From Natronocalculus amylovorans (GTDB lineage: Archaea; Halobacteriota; Halobacteria; Halobacteriales; Haloferacaceae): 64,000 nt of DNA. The notes beneath the pieces were generated by a model that saw only the letters and a list, made by a program, of their open reading frames with translations, was not told the origin of the DNA and searched no databases. The position numbers and the translations under genes were made by a program. Where the stretch lies: positions 124,001-188,000 of the forward strand of contig NZ_JAKRVX010000001.1 of the NCBI RefSeq assembly GCF_023638035.1, read 5' to 3'. Shown here piece after piece: positions 51,850 through 61,275 of this stretch (the first letter of the stretch is position 1; each line of letters starts with the position of its first letter).

Positions 51850-52770
51850 TTACGCCTCGATTATCTCATCTTCCGACATATCTGGTATTGTAAGCGTTCC
51901 ATCTGCAGCAGTAACTGCATGTCCACCAACGCGGACAGTTGTTAGCCCCGTTGTCTCATCCGTTTGGACGTCAACGTGTGCATGACCACCACGGTTTATG
52001 AAATGACCTTGTTCAAACTGGAGCGGGTCAACGAACGAATCAAGTGCGCCGTACCATTCGAGATATGCGCCACATGCACCGCTTGCAGTTCCAGTAACTG
52101 GGTCTTCAGGAACGCCGGACGCTGGCGCAAACATTCGTGCGTGGAGTGTCGATGCTGCATCGAGCGTGTCGAAGGTAAACGCGTAGACACCTGCAACATC
52201 ATGTTCCGTCGAAAGCGACGCGATGGCATCCATATCCGGGGCGGCATTTCCAAGCGGTTGGAGAAACGAAACCGGGACCATCAGAAACGGGAGACCGGTA
52301 GATGCACGCGCAATCGGAAGTTCTTCACCAACGTCGGTGAGCGCCGCTTGCTCAATCCCAAGCGCAGCCGCAAGCGCCTCATAGTCGATCGAAACAGCAG
52401 TAACAGAGGGCTCAGCTTGTGTCATCCAGACCATTCCGGACGCGGTAATCTCAACTGAGAGCACGCCGACGTTCGTCTCAAGCGACTGTGTGCCGGTTTC
52501 GATCGTGTCATCTGTTGCAAGCAGTGCGTGAGTTGCAACCGTTGCGTGTCCACAGAGGTCAACTTCTTGTGTCGGTGTGAAGTATCGGATTTTTCGATCT
52601 GCATCCTCACTGGGGAAGAAAAATGCAGTCTCGCTAACCGAAAGTTCGCGTGCAATCGCTTGCATCTGCTCGTCGGACAATCCAGATCCATCTGGGACAA
52701 CGCCTGCAGCATTGCCAGAGAGTGGTGTCTCAGTGAATGCGTCAACAAGTGCAAAGCGACGTGTGTTCAT
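51850..52770 (-). CDS. PhzF family isomerase/epimerase
   Basis: A 306-residue two-lobed protein. It starts MNTRRFALVDAFTETPLSGNAAGVV and has SVSETAFFF with the catalytic glutamate, VDLCGHATVATHAL, and DPVTGTASGACGAYL in the second lobe, all PhzF/DapF-like hallmarks. Family members isomerise amino-acid-like or aromatic acids; the substrate here is unknown. ATG 52770 is chosen over a TTG upstream. It lies 112 bases upstream of ppsA in the same direction. Confidence 0.87.
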   Translation of the reverse strand: MNTRRFALVDAFTETPLSGNAAGVVPDGSGLSDEQMQAIARELSVSETAFFFPSEDADRKIRYFTPTQEVDLCGHATVATHALLATDDTIETGTQSLETNVGVLSVEITASGMVWMTQAEPSVTAVSIDYEALAAALGIEQAALTDVGEELPIARASTGLPFLMVPVSFLQPLGNAAPDMDAIASLSTEHDVAGVYAFTFDTLDAASTLHARMFAPASGVPEDPVTGTASGACGAYLEWYGALDSFVDPLQFEQGHFINRGGHAHVDVQTDETTGLTTVRVGGHAVTAADGTLTIPDMSEDEIIEA

Positions 52771-52818
52771 AGTTTGGTACTTGTTTGACAATTCATAAAG
52801 ACACGTGTCTTTTGACGG

Positions 52819-53286
52819 TCAATCCGAGCCGTAAAATGAGTCGTGAACCGCTCTTCCTTCTTCATTAAGCACTGGCCCAATAACATCTGTAATTCCAGAG
52901 AGAATCGCAGCCGATCGGACCGTAATCGGCGAGCTGCCGGTGAATTCCGTTATTTCATCGCTCCCGACGCTGTAGTAGATACGGTTCAACCCGGCATACC
53001 GAATCCCTCCTGCACACATTGGGCATGGTTCGGTGCTAGTGTACATGACTGTCTCTGCGCGCACAGACTCATCCAGCTCGTTGCATGCGCGCATGGCAAG
53101 ATGCAGTTCCGGATGTCTGCGAATATCGTTTTCAGTGATGACCCTGTTTTCTTCCTCCATAATGATCTCATTATTGTGGACAAGCACCGTACCAAACGGT
53201 CGGTTCCCGTGTTCGACAGCCTGTTCTGCCAGTTCGATCGCTCGCCGCATATGCACCTCATGTGAAAACTCATCGACAGAAACCAT
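52819..53286 (-). CDS. Nucleoside/guanine deaminase family protein
   Basis: A 155-residue zinc deaminase. The zinc site is HPELHLAM (HPE instead of the more usual HAE) and EPCPMCAGGI, giving His, Cys and Cys ligands and the proton-shuttle Glu. MRRAIELAEQAVEHGNRPFGTVLV is typical of the guanine deaminase/TadA-like subgroup. A free nucleobase or nucleoside is the likely substrate; tRNA A34 editing is absent from archaea. It diverges from a purine-type phosphoribosyltransferase gene, which supports base salvage. Confidence 0.82.
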   Translation of the reverse strand: MVSVDEFSHEVHMRRAIELAEQAVEHGNRPFGTVLVHNNEIIMEEENRVITENDIRRHPELHLAMRACNELDESVRAETVMYTSTEPCPMCAGGIRYAGLNRIYYSVGSDEITEFTGSSPITVRSAAILSGITDVIGPVLNEEGRAVHDSFYGSD

Positions 53287-53400
53287 ACTGTTACTTGATG
53301 GTCTCTACTATCCTGTACGTTTCGATTGTGGTAGTGGCTCACACATTCACGAATTGAACTGTAAACTCTTATAGTCCGAAAGCAACCATCCTGAGATGTT

Positions 53401-54105
53401 ATGAGCGATCTCCCGGACAATTTCAACTGTACCATCACCAACTGGGAGTACATCTATGGCCTCTGCCGCGATGTGAGCGTCCAAGTCAAAGACGATGATT
53501 TCGAACCGGACGTCATCGTTGCACTTGCACGTGGCGGCTGGTTTGCCGGTCGATGTATTTGCGATTTCCTCGGGTTGGATGACCTTACTAGCCTGAAAAT
53601 GGAACACTACGTTGGGACCGCCCAGAAGTCCGACGAACCACAGATTCGCTATCCAATGCCCGAAGGTTCTGTCGAAGGTAAGAACGTCCTCATCATCGAT
53701 GATATTGCCGACACTGGCGGCTCGATCAAGCGAGCACAGGAGTACGTTGAGCAGCGAAATGCTGGCGACGTGCGAACGGCGACACTCCAACTGCTACAGA
53801 CAAGCGAGTTTGAACCGGATTTCGTCGGCGAGCAGCTTGAGGAGTGGGCATGGGTCGTTTACCCGTGGAACTTCATCGAGGATATGATCGATCTTATCGC
53901 AGGAGTTATGGAAAAAGCCGACGCTGAGACGTTCACCAAAGACGGCATTCGACACCATCTCGCTGAGTTCCACGATGTCGATCGGATCGAAATGGAGATT
54001 GCACAGCCGGACCGATTAGATGAGGTGCTCTCGGAGATGGTTCGTCGTGGCGTAACCGTTCCAGTCTCGGAGACTGAGTGGGCGCTCGTGGAAGCCACTG
54101 AATAA
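53401..54105 (+). CDS. Phosphoribosyltransferase, purine type
   Basis: A 234-residue type I phosphoribosyltransferase. The PRPP motif is VLIIDDIADTGGSIKRA near residue 100. Near the N terminus VIVALARGGWFAGR supplies the pyrophosphate loop. The layout matches haloarchaeal xanthine/hypoxanthine phosphoribosyltransferases, and the C-terminal 70 residues are a helical extension. A TATA element near 53370 (CTTATAG) lies about 30 bases before the ATG. An HD phosphohydrolase gene follows after 6 bases, suggesting a nucleotide salvage operon. Confidence 0.85.
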   Translation: MSDLPDNFNCTITNWEYIYGLCRDVSVQVKDDDFEPDVIVALARGGWFAGRCICDFLGLDDLTSLKMEHYVGTAQKSDEPQIRYPMPEGSVEGKNVLIIDDIADTGGSIKRAQEYVEQRNAGDVRTATLQLLQTSEFEPDFVGEQLEEWAWVVYPWNFIEDMIDLIAGVMEKADAETFTKDGIRHHLAEFHDVDRIEMEIAQPDRLDEVLSEMVRRGVTVPVSETEWALVEATE

Positions 54106-54111
54106 TCGATC

Positions 54112-54741
54112 GTGTCCGATGAGATAGCAACACTCCACGAAATTCTATCGTTGAAAGACGAAATACGAACCGGCTGGCAGCTCAGAGGCGTCTCACAGCC
54201 AGAATCTGTCGCTGCACACACATGGGGCGTGTCGTTTCTCTGCCTCGTGTATGGCGATCGGATGGCGGCGGAGTTCGAAACACGTGGCCAGACGCTTTCT
54301 GTTGGTCGAGCGCTCCAGCTTGCGGTCGTCCATGATCTTGCAGAAGCAGAGACCGGTGATTTCCCAACACGGGCGGACTCAACTGCGGAGACCGTCTCTG
54401 AAGCAACAAAAGAGCGACTTGAGCGGGCTGCTGTGGGTTCGCTTACAGCGCCGCTCGGAACGGACCAGATCCGGTCACTGTGGGAGGAGTATGAGGCTCG
54501 TGAGACGCCAGAATCAGTCTTTGTTAAAGAGATGGATCTGGTCGACATGTGCCTGCAAGCGCTTGTGTATGAGTCGGAGCGTCGGTATGATCCGGATTCG
54601 GACACAAGAAATGCCTTTGTCGAGTTTACACACCTCGATGAGTTCTTCGTAACCGCAGAGCCGCGATTACAAACTGAGTTGGGCCGATCGCTTTATGAAG
54701 AGGTTCACGACCAATATACGGAGATTCGAGACAGCAGATGA
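54112..54741 (+). CDS. HD domain phosphohydrolase, YfbR-like
   Basis: A 209-residue HD protein. Metal ligands are H in ESVAAHTWG, HD in VVHDLAEAETGD and D in KEMDLVDMC, matching the 5'-deoxynucleotidase (YfbR/HDDC2) group that dephosphorylates nucleoside monophosphates. It starts with GTG six bases after the phosphoribosyltransferase stop and overlaps the start of the next transporter gene (ATGA), so the three genes are one operon. Confidence 0.83.
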   Translation: MSDEIATLHEILSLKDEIRTGWQLRGVSQPESVAAHTWGVSFLCLVYGDRMAAEFETRGQTLSVGRALQLAVVHDLAEAETGDFPTRADSTAETVSEATKERLERAAVGSLTAPLGTDQIRSLWEEYEARETPESVFVKEMDLVDMCLQALVYESERRYDPDSDTRNAFVEFTHLDEFFVTAEPRLQTELGRSLYEEVHDQYTEIRDSR

Positions 54742-55703
54742 CGGATCTGGATCTGCTTGGAATCTTTGGAGAGGCAATCCTGCCGATTATTGCGATCGCT
54801 GCGGCAGGGTTTGTGCTCGGTCGAACAAAATCGATCGATCCAGGGCCACTGAACACCGCTGTTGTCTACGTCCTTGCACCGGCGCTTGTATTTCATAGCC
54901 TCGCGGTAACGCAACTCGCTGGTGGAACGTTACTTCGGATTGCCGCAGGCGTGTTATTATTCACCGTGATTATGGTTGCAATCGGTGAGGCGATCGGCCG
55001 ACTCACGGGTGAGACGGAGCCGGTGATAAGTGCGCTGATTCTAGTGATTGCATTCACAAACTCCGGAAACTACGGCATCCCGGTCTCTGATTTTGCGTTT
55101 GGACCGGTTGGCCGACAGACTGCGGTTGTCTTTCTCACTGCGCAAGCAGTCTTAGTGTACACTGTTGGAGTGTATATCGCATCACGAAGCGGCGGCGGAA
55201 GCGGGCTTGAAGGGATCAAACGGGTGTTGAAAATTCCACTTGTGTATGCTGTGATTGTTGCACTGCTCTTACGAGCAGGTGGGCTTGTCCCGCCCGCAGA
55301 TGCAGCAGCAATGGAAGCAGTGCAACTTGTTGGTGACTCCTCAATACCGGTAATGCTGCTTATTTTAGGAATACAGTTGGCAAATACAGATTATGGCTCC
55401 GCACTCTCGCGTGCAACGAAACCGACCCTGCTGAAGATGGGGCTTGCGCCGATCGTTGGCGTTGGGATTGCGGTCGTACTTGGATTCGAAGACCCAACGG
55501 TTGCACGAGTGTTTGTGCTTGAGACGGCAATGCCTGCAGCAGTCACACCGCTTGTGCTTATTGTCGAGTTTGCTGGTGATGAGACGATCGGAGAGCTAAC
55601 CGTTGCAGAGTATGTGAGCACGGTGATACTGGTGACAACGCTTGTGAGTGTACCATTGCTTACAGTGTTAATTGCACTGTTGCAGTCCGGCGTTATTGTC
55701 TGA
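54738..55703 (+). CDS. AEC (auxin efflux carrier) family transporter
   Basis: A 321-residue membrane protein with ten hydrophobic segments in two inverted halves. Landmarks are IIAIAAAGFVLGR at the start, FTNSGNYGIPVS in helix 4 and ETAMPAAVTPLVLI in the second half, typical of AEC/PIN-like carriers. They move organic anions or nucleotide-like compounds. Its overlap with the HD phosphohydrolase may point to nucleoside or base transport, but this is inference from position only. Confidence 0.85.
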   Translation: MTDLDLLGIFGEAILPIIAIAAAGFVLGRTKSIDPGPLNTAVVYVLAPALVFHSLAVTQLAGGTLLRIAAGVLLFTVIMVAIGEAIGRLTGETEPVISALILVIAFTNSGNYGIPVSDFAFGPVGRQTAVVFLTAQAVLVYTVGVYIASRSGGGSGLEGIKRVLKIPLVYAVIVALLLRAGGLVPPADAAAMEAVQLVGDSSIPVMLLILGIQLANTDYGSALSRATKPTLLKMGLAPIVGVGIAVVLGFEDPTVARVFVLETAMPAAVTPLVLIVEFAGDETIGELTVAEYVSTVILVTTLVSVPLLTVLIALLQSGVIV

Positions 55704-55706
55704 TCG

Positions 55707-57146
55707 CTAGTCGGAGCCAACAGTGTCCACGCTTCGATCAGGGGTTGGTTCTTCCTCGATGATTTTTGTTGCCCACGTCCCACGCAGGTACCACACCAAC
55801 GCTGCAACAAAGCCAATCACGTCGCCCAACAGGACCGCATACCAGATCCCGGTCTCAGCCCATCCAAGCACGAACACAAAGTAGTATGTCAGTGGTACAC
55901 GGGCAACCCACAACGTGATCATTGAGAAAACCATCGCTGTTTTTGTGTTTCCGGCGCCCCGGAATGTGCCGAGCATAATCTGTAGTGCACCCATGAACAC
56001 GAACATGAACGCTGCGATCTGCATATACTCAACCGCGTAGGCGATCGTTTGTGGCGCCCCCTCCGTATCTGCTGACAGGAACACTCGGACGATCGGCTCT
56101 GGGAACGTGAACATGATGATCGTAATCACCGACATGACAATCGCAGCAAGCCCCATCGCGAGCCATGACGCCTTCTTTGCGCGGTCCGGGCGATTTGCAC
56201 CTAAATTCTGACCAACAACCGTATCAACAGCCTGTGAGAGGCCCATTGCCGGAAGAAATACGAGCGAAATCAGCCGATTTCCGAGTCCGTACGCTGCGAC
56301 AATAGCAGGCGAGAATGTGACGACCATCGCCGTCAAAATAATAAACGCAAGCGATGAGGTTGATTGTTCGATCGCACTTGGGACACCAAGGCTGACAATC
56401 TCTTTAATCTGCGTGAGGTCGGGGATCAAGTATTCGAGTTCAATATTTGGGCCTGCATCTGTCCAAAAGAGGATATACAGTCCAAAGCCGGTTGCAACCG
56501 CACGTGCAGTGATCGTTGCGATCGCAGCACCCTCAATCTCCAATCGTGGAAACGGCCCGAGTCCGAAAATCAAAATCGCATCTAAGATGACGTTCAGAAC
56601 GACGCTAATCACCATAATTCGCATCGGTGTGCGGGTGTCACCGTACCCCCGCATGATCGACACAAACACAAAAAATCCAAATAAAAACGGCATGCCGAGG
56701 AAGTAGATCCGCATATAGTCGGCTGCAAGCGGAATAATACGGGCTTCCGTCTCCGGGTCTGCAGGGAGCAACCCAAGCATCCAATTGGTTGTGAAGTAGC
56801 CAACAATACCAATTCCAATTGCAAGGATCGTCACAAACGAGAGCGTCTGTCCCGCGATTTTATCCGCGGAGTTGCCGCTTTGTGCCCCAGTATACTGTGC
56901 CACAAGAATGGCACCTGCCGCGGTGAACCCTCCGCCAACGGAAATAAGAAAGAAAATCAGTGGGAACGAGAGGCTCAATGCACCAACAGCATCCTCAGAA
57001 ACCGCTCCAAGAAAGGCAGTGTCGGCAACGTTGTACGTCACCTGCAAGAGCTGTATCACAACCATCGGCCACGCAAGCGCGATCATCGGGCCGACCAAGT
57101 CCCCCTCTGTGAGTTCATTTGTTCGTGCTGACGATTCGGATGACAC
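55707..57146 (-). CDS. MATE family efflux transporter
   Basis: A protein of about 479 residues with twelve hydrophobic helices, in two MatE halves starting MIALAWPMVVIQLLQVTYNVADTAFLG and IVSLGVPSAIEQSTSSLAFIILTAMV. It exports cationic drugs or metabolites using an ion gradient. GTG 57146 is chosen because a TATA-like TGAAATACA (minus strand, near plus 57168-57176) lies 25 bases upstream; an earlier GTG at 57161 would be too close to it. It converges on the AEC gene with three bases between. Confidence 0.85.
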   Translation of the reverse strand: MSSESSARTNELTEGDLVGPMIALAWPMVVIQLLQVTYNVADTAFLGAVSEDAVGALSLSFPLIFFLISVGGGFTAAGAILVAQYTGAQSGNSADKIAGQTLSFVTILAIGIGIVGYFTTNWMLGLLPADPETEARIIPLAADYMRIYFLGMPFLFGFFVFVSIMRGYGDTRTPMRIMVISVVLNVILDAILIFGLGPFPRLEIEGAAIATITARAVATGFGLYILFWTDAGPNIELEYLIPDLTQIKEIVSLGVPSAIEQSTSSLAFIILTAMVVTFSPAIVAAYGLGNRLISLVFLPAMGLSQAVDTVVGQNLGANRPDRAKKASWLAMGLAAIVMSVITIIMFTFPEPIVRVFLSADTEGAPQTIAYAVEYMQIAAFMFVFMGALQIMLGTFRGAGNTKTAMVFSMITLWVARVPLTYYFVFVLGWAETGIWYAVLLGDVIGFVAALVWYLRGTWATKIIEEEPTPDRSVDTVGSD

Positions 57147-57289
57147 TACGATTCGAAACACGGCGCATGTATTTCAACGCTCGCGAACTACGCTATCAAA
57201 TCACAATCTTGCTTATGTTGCCTGTATCAGCAACGGGTGCTTCAACCTTTATTACCGAGTGCAGTCATATTCTGACAGCGACCCCTGTT

Positions 57290-59701
57290 ATGACCACCAC
57301 AATCGACGTCCTCCATATTGATGACGATCCTGCCTTTACTGAGTTGGTGGCTACATACCTCCACCGGAAAGAATCGCAGATATCAGTCACAAGCGCAACC
57401 TCTGCTACTGAAGCGCTTTCGAAGCTTGATTCGAACACGTTTGACTGTATTGTAAGTGATTACGACATGCCAGAAATGGATGGGTTAGCGCTGCTAGAGA
57501 CGGTTCGAAGCCAGGGGACTGACCTTCCATATATTCTATTTACCGGCAAAGGATCCGAAGAGATTGCAAGCGATGCAATCACTGCGGGCGTGACCGATTA
57601 TCTTCAAAAAGGGGGCCCAGAGACTTACACTGTCCTGGCAAACCGGATTACAAATGTGGTCGCACAGTATCGTGCAAGTCAAACTGCAGAGCAGACCGAA
57701 AAGCGGCTTCGCGAGATTGCAGAACAGACAACAGACCTATTATGGATGGTCTCTGCGGATTGGACTGAGGTACTCTTTATTAATTCCGTTTACCAGGAAC
57801 TCACTGGAGCCACAGTCAGCGACGTTATTGAAAACCCGCTGACGTTTTTTGCGCCGGTTCACCCTGAAGATAGAGCACGTATCTCCGCCCAGTTGCGATC
57901 GGTGTCAGAAGGTGACGTTGTAGATGTAGAGTGTCGAATAAACGAAAAGGAAGGTTATACTCGATGGGTTTGGGCACAAGCGGAACCGATTCTGGATGAT
58001 ACCGGTGAGGTCGATCGAATCGTCGGCTTTGCGCGAGAAATCACCGAAAAGAAAGAGCAGGAACGAAAGCTCGAACAGCTCAGGGACACATCTCAGAAGC
58101 TCATGCATACGCAATCGATCGAGGAAACAGCGGAGGTTGCAGTAACGGCTGCGCATGAAATCATTGGGGCCCCATTAAGCGGAGTTCACTTGCTCAACGA
58201 TGCAGGTGATCAGATTGTGCCTTGTTTTGTTTTTGACTCCGTACGTGATGCGTTCGGAACGGTCCCCGTGTTTAATCGGGAACATGCCCAACAGAGCCGT
58301 GCCGCGGTTATTTGGGATGTGTTTGAGAACGGAACCCCGTGTCGGATTGACAACGTCTCAGCGTATGATGGAATCACTGAGACAACACCAACAGAGAGTG
58401 TTATTGTCCATCCAATCGGCTCATACGGCGTATTTATTGTTTCTGCAAATACAACAGATGCGTTTGATGACCGCGATGAAGCACTGGTTGAAATCTTAGC
58501 ACGTTCACTCACCGCTGCGATGGACCGGGTAACACGTGAGCAACGTATCCGACATCGAGAGCAACGGCTCAAAGAGCTACATGATGCAACAAGACAGCTC
58601 ATACAAGCCGAAAGTAAGACAGAGATTGCAGAAGAGATTGTGTCATCTGCAGCCGAGATACTTGGATTTTCAATCATGGTTGTGCGCTTTTACAATCCGG
58701 AAACTGAGCAGCTTGAGCCCGCCGTCTGTAGTGACCCAGTTGCGAACCTGCTTCCAGACCGTGATGGATTCGGTGCGGACGGAGACAGTCTTAATTGGGA
58801 CGCGTATGCTTCCGGAGCGGTCAGGACATACGCCGATATTGAAACAACGAGCGCACTTGACACTGGAACGGGACTTCGGAGTCTAGCGATTTTCCCACTT
58901 GGCGGATATGGAACCGTCTCGGTTGGTGAAACAACCCCGGGGGCATTCGATGAGACAGATATATTTTTAGGGCAGATTCTCATTACAGCCGCAGAAACAG
59001 CGATCGATTCGATCGAACGAACAGCCGTTGTAGAGCAGCAACGAAACGAGCTGAAGGTACAGAATAGGCGACTCAATGATTTTACAAGCATTGTTACGCA
59101 TGATCTTCGAAACCCGCTCAACGTCGCACAAGGATGGCTCGCACAACTCGAATCGGAGTACGATAACAATGATACTCGAATCGATCGTATCAAGCAAGCA
59201 CATAGCCGGATCGACACGCTCATTGATAGTTTGCTCATGGTTGCACAGACTGGTGAGCAAGCTCTCGAACATGAGACCAGATCACTCCGTGAGCTGGCAA
59301 CCCAGTGTTGGAAAACCGTTGAACAGCAGGATGCAGCGTTAGAGATCCACTCTGACTGTACACTGTATGGTGATACAAACCAACTGAGCCAGCTCTTTGA
59401 AAACCTCTTTCGAAATGCGATCGAACACAACGATGGAGTGGTCACGATTACAGTTGGACAGACGAATGATCAGGCTGGATTTTATGTGGAAGATTCAGGC
59501 CGTGGCATTCCGGTTTCGGACCAAAATGATGTATTCACATTTGGCTACTCAAGCGCTGCTGATGGGACCGGGCTCGGACTCGCAATTGTGTTACGCATCG
59601 TTGAGGCGCATGGATGGATGATCTCAATTAGCGAGAGTGAATCGGGTGGTGCTCGTTTTGAGATACGTTTCGATTCTGCTGCGGATGTCAGCACGGTTTA
59701 G
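57290..59701 (+). CDS. Hybrid sensor kinase: receiver-PAS-GAF-GAF-HisKA-HATPase
   Basis: An 803-residue cytoplasmic protein. It starts with a receiver domain (VLHIDDDPAF, phospho-acceptor D57 in VSDYDMPEMDG, K in YLQKGG), then a PAS domain (about 135-255), two GAF-like domains (about 270-410 and 430-570), HisKA with H604 ([13 protein letters not shown]) and the ATPase ([26 protein letters not shown]). ATG 57290 is chosen because MTTTIDVLHIDDDP starts the receiver. Input through a receiver suggests it is a second-tier kinase. It diverges from the MATE gene. Confidence 0.9.
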   Translation: MTTTIDVLHIDDDPAFTELVATYLHRKESQISVTSATSATEALSKLDSNTFDCIVSDYDMPEMDGLALLETVRSQGTDLPYILFTGKGSEEIASDAITAGVTDYLQKGGPETYTVLANRITNVVAQYRASQTAEQTEKRLREIAEQTTDLLWMVSADWTEVLFINSVYQELTGATVSDVIENPLTFFAPVHPEDRARISAQLRSVSEGDVVDVECRINEKEGYTRWVWAQAEPILDDTGEVDRIVGFAREITEKKEQERKLEQLRDTSQKLMHTQSIEETAEVAVTAAHEIIGAPLSGVHLLNDAGDQIVPCFVFDSVRDAFGTVPVFNREHAQQSRAAVIWDVFENGTPCRIDNVSAYDGITETTPTESVIVHPIGSYGVFIVSANTTDAFDDRDEALVEILARSLTAAMDRVTREQRIRHREQRLKELHDATRQLIQAESKTEIAEEIVSSAAEILGFSIMVVRFYNPETEQLEPAVCSDPVANLLPDRDGFGADGDSLNWDAYASGAVRTYADIETTSALDTGTGLRSLAIFPLGGYGTVSVGETTPGAFDETDIFLGQILITAAETAIDSIERTAVVEQQRNELKVQNRRLNDFTSIVTHDLRNPLNVAQGWLAQLESEYDNNDTRIDRIKQAHSRIDTLIDSLLMVAQTGEQALEHETRSLRELATQCWKTVEQQDAALEIHSDCTLYGDTNQLSQLFENLFRNAIEHNDGVVTITVGQTNDQAGFYVEDSGRGIPVSDQNDVFTFGYSSAADGTGLGLAIVLRIVEAHGWMISISESESGGARFEIRFDSAADVSTV

Positions 59702-59725
59702 TAGCACGATAGCACAAATGAGTGT

Positions 59726-60586
59726 ATGAGTATGATCGGATTTATCGGTGGCAGTGGAATCTACGAATCGCTCCCGTTAAACAATGTTCGGGAGGAATCG
59801 ATCGACACACCGTATGGCGAGCCAAGCTCGCCCGTAACAATCGGCGAGTTTGGAGACACCGGAAAAGAGATTGCATTCTTACCGCGGCATGGTGCAGATC
59901 ACGGTCGATCACCAACCAATCTCCCATACCGAGCAAATATCTATGCGTTCAAACAAGTTGGCGTCACCCATATTTTTGCATCGAATGCGGTTGGGTCGCT
60001 GAAAGAAGAGCTTGAGCCAGGAACGCTTGTGATTCCGGACCAGATTTTCGATCGAACACGCAACCGCGAGATGACATTCTATGGTGACGGAATCGTTGTT
60101 CACCAACCGTTCACAGAGCCATACAGTCCAGAACTGGTTGACCATCTCACGGATGCAGCTAAAACTGCAACGGACACAAAAGTCGTCAAAGGCGGGACGT
60201 ACGTCTGCATCGAGGGCCCACAGTACTCAACACGAGCGGAAAGCGAGTTCTTCCGATCGCAGGGGTGGGACCTTGTCGGCATGACTGCAATTCCAGAAGC
60301 GAAACTCGCTCGCGAAGCCGAAATTGCATATGCAACGATCGCAGGCGTCACGGACTACGACGTCTGGAAAAAAGACAGTGAGGTAACGCTTGAAGAGGTT
60401 CTTGAGAATGCAGCGAAGAACCAAGATGCGATCAAAACAGCAATTAAAGCGGCGATCGAGTCACTACCAGAAGACCATACCTGTGAGGCACATACCTCAC
60501 TTGCAGGGACCGTGAATACACCAACGGAGGCAATTCCACAAGAAACTCGTGATCGTGTTGAACCGCTTGTTGGAAACTACCTATAA
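59726..60586 (+). CDS. mtnP: S-methyl-5'-thioadenosine phosphorylase
   Basis: A 286-residue purine nucleoside phosphorylase family enzyme. GFIGGSGIYESLPL opens the protein with the phosphate-binding GGSG; LPRHGADHGRSPTNLPYRAN and CIEGPQYSTRAESEFFR are MTAP signatures, and GMTAIPEAKLARE is the base/ribose site. It splits methylthioadenosine (from SAM-using reactions) into adenine and methylthioribose phosphate. An ATG two codons later (59732) is an alternative start. It is the last gene of its run; 160 bases without a gene follow. Confidence 0.93.
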   Translation: MSMIGFIGGSGIYESLPLNNVREESIDTPYGEPSSPVTIGEFGDTGKEIAFLPRHGADHGRSPTNLPYRANIYAFKQVGVTHIFASNAVGSLKEELEPGTLVIPDQIFDRTRNREMTFYGDGIVVHQPFTEPYSPELVDHLTDAAKTATDTKVVKGGTYVCIEGPQYSTRAESEFFRSQGWDLVGMTAIPEAKLAREAEIAYATIAGVTDYDVWKKDSEVTLEEVLENAAKNQDAIKTAIKAAIESLPEDHTCEAHTSLAGTVNTPTEAIPQETRDRVEPLVGNYL

Positions 60587-60661
60587 CAGTTGAAGCCACT
60601 CCGTTTCAAGAGCCGGTGCGTACCGATTCAAACGAACTCGGTTCTGCGTGTTACAATTTGT

Positions 60662-60677
60662 GAACGCGGCCGCGTTC
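60662..60677. repeat. 16-bp GC-rich perfect palindrome downstream of mtnP
   Basis: GAACGCGGCCGCGTTC, 76 bases after the mtnP stop and 70 bases before the converging VOC stop. It stands out from the AT-richer background. It lacks an oligo-T tail, so it is not a typical archaeal terminator. The remaining 160-bp gap shows no supported gene. Confidence 0.5.
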
Positions 60678-60746
60678 GAGAGCGGATGACTATTCGGTGA
60701 GTGTCGAATGCACCTCGTCGATGCAGATACGTGGATCTGAAGAGTT

Positions 60747-61127
60747 TCACACCTCGTTCGCTAGTTCAACAAGGTTGCCATCCGGATCTCGGAGATAGAT
60801 AGATCGAAGTTTATTCCGCGTGCCAGTTCGAGGAACTGGTCCTCGCTCAATGGTGACCCCAGCCGAAGCGAGCTCTGTTTTGAGTATCGATACTGGTTTG
60901 CTTGTAATAAGACAGAAGTCCCCACCACCAACGGTTGGGTTACTCGCGCGTGGCTCAATCTCAGCATCCGCTTCGTGAAGGTTGATTTTTTGTGTTCCAA
61001 CTTTGAGCGCGGTCCGATCGGGGCCAAAGGTGAGCACCTCGACACCATCAATCTGGCTGTAGAACGCACACGTTTGTTCGATATCTGAAACGGTCAGGAC
61101 AAAATGATCAATCCGCGAAACAGTCAT
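60747..61127 (-). CDS. VOC family (glyoxalase-like) protein
   Basis: A 126-residue single-module VOC protein. It begins MTVSRIDHFVLTVSDIEQTCAFYS, which sets ATG 61127, with metal-ligand candidates His8, Glu and the C-terminal SIYLRDPDGNLVELANEV, whose Glu is conserved. LGLHEADAEIEPR-like central sequence matches virulence-protein/glyoxalase members. Function may be ring cleavage or detoxification; the substrate is unknown. It diverges from a CDF metal exporter. Confidence 0.82.
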   Translation of the reverse strand: MTVSRIDHFVLTVSDIEQTCAFYSQIDGVEVLTFGPDRTALKVGTQKINLHEADAEIEPRASNPTVGGGDFCLITSKPVSILKTELASAGVTIERGPVPRTGTRNKLRSIYLRDPDGNLVELANEV

Positions 61128-61190
61128 ACATGCACACTGGAGACAGGTGGCCAAGAAGATATGTGATATCAAACGCTTCGTCAATGGATT

Positions 61191-61230
61191 CTAATTCTGT
61201 ATTTTCACATCACTAATTCTGTATTTTCAC
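61191..61230. promoter_or_regulatory. Two exact 18-bp direct repeats upstream of the CDF gene
   Basis: CTAATTCTGTATTTTCAC occurs at 61191-61208 and again at 61213-61230, 22 bp apart, and ends directly at a TATA-like GTTATAATG (61232-61240). Two identical copies about two helical turns apart in the divergent VOC/CDF promoter region suggest a tandem operator. Confidence 0.6.
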
Positions 61231-61275
61231 CGTTATAATGACAATCGCTATACTGCGCTATGATCGAAACAGTAC

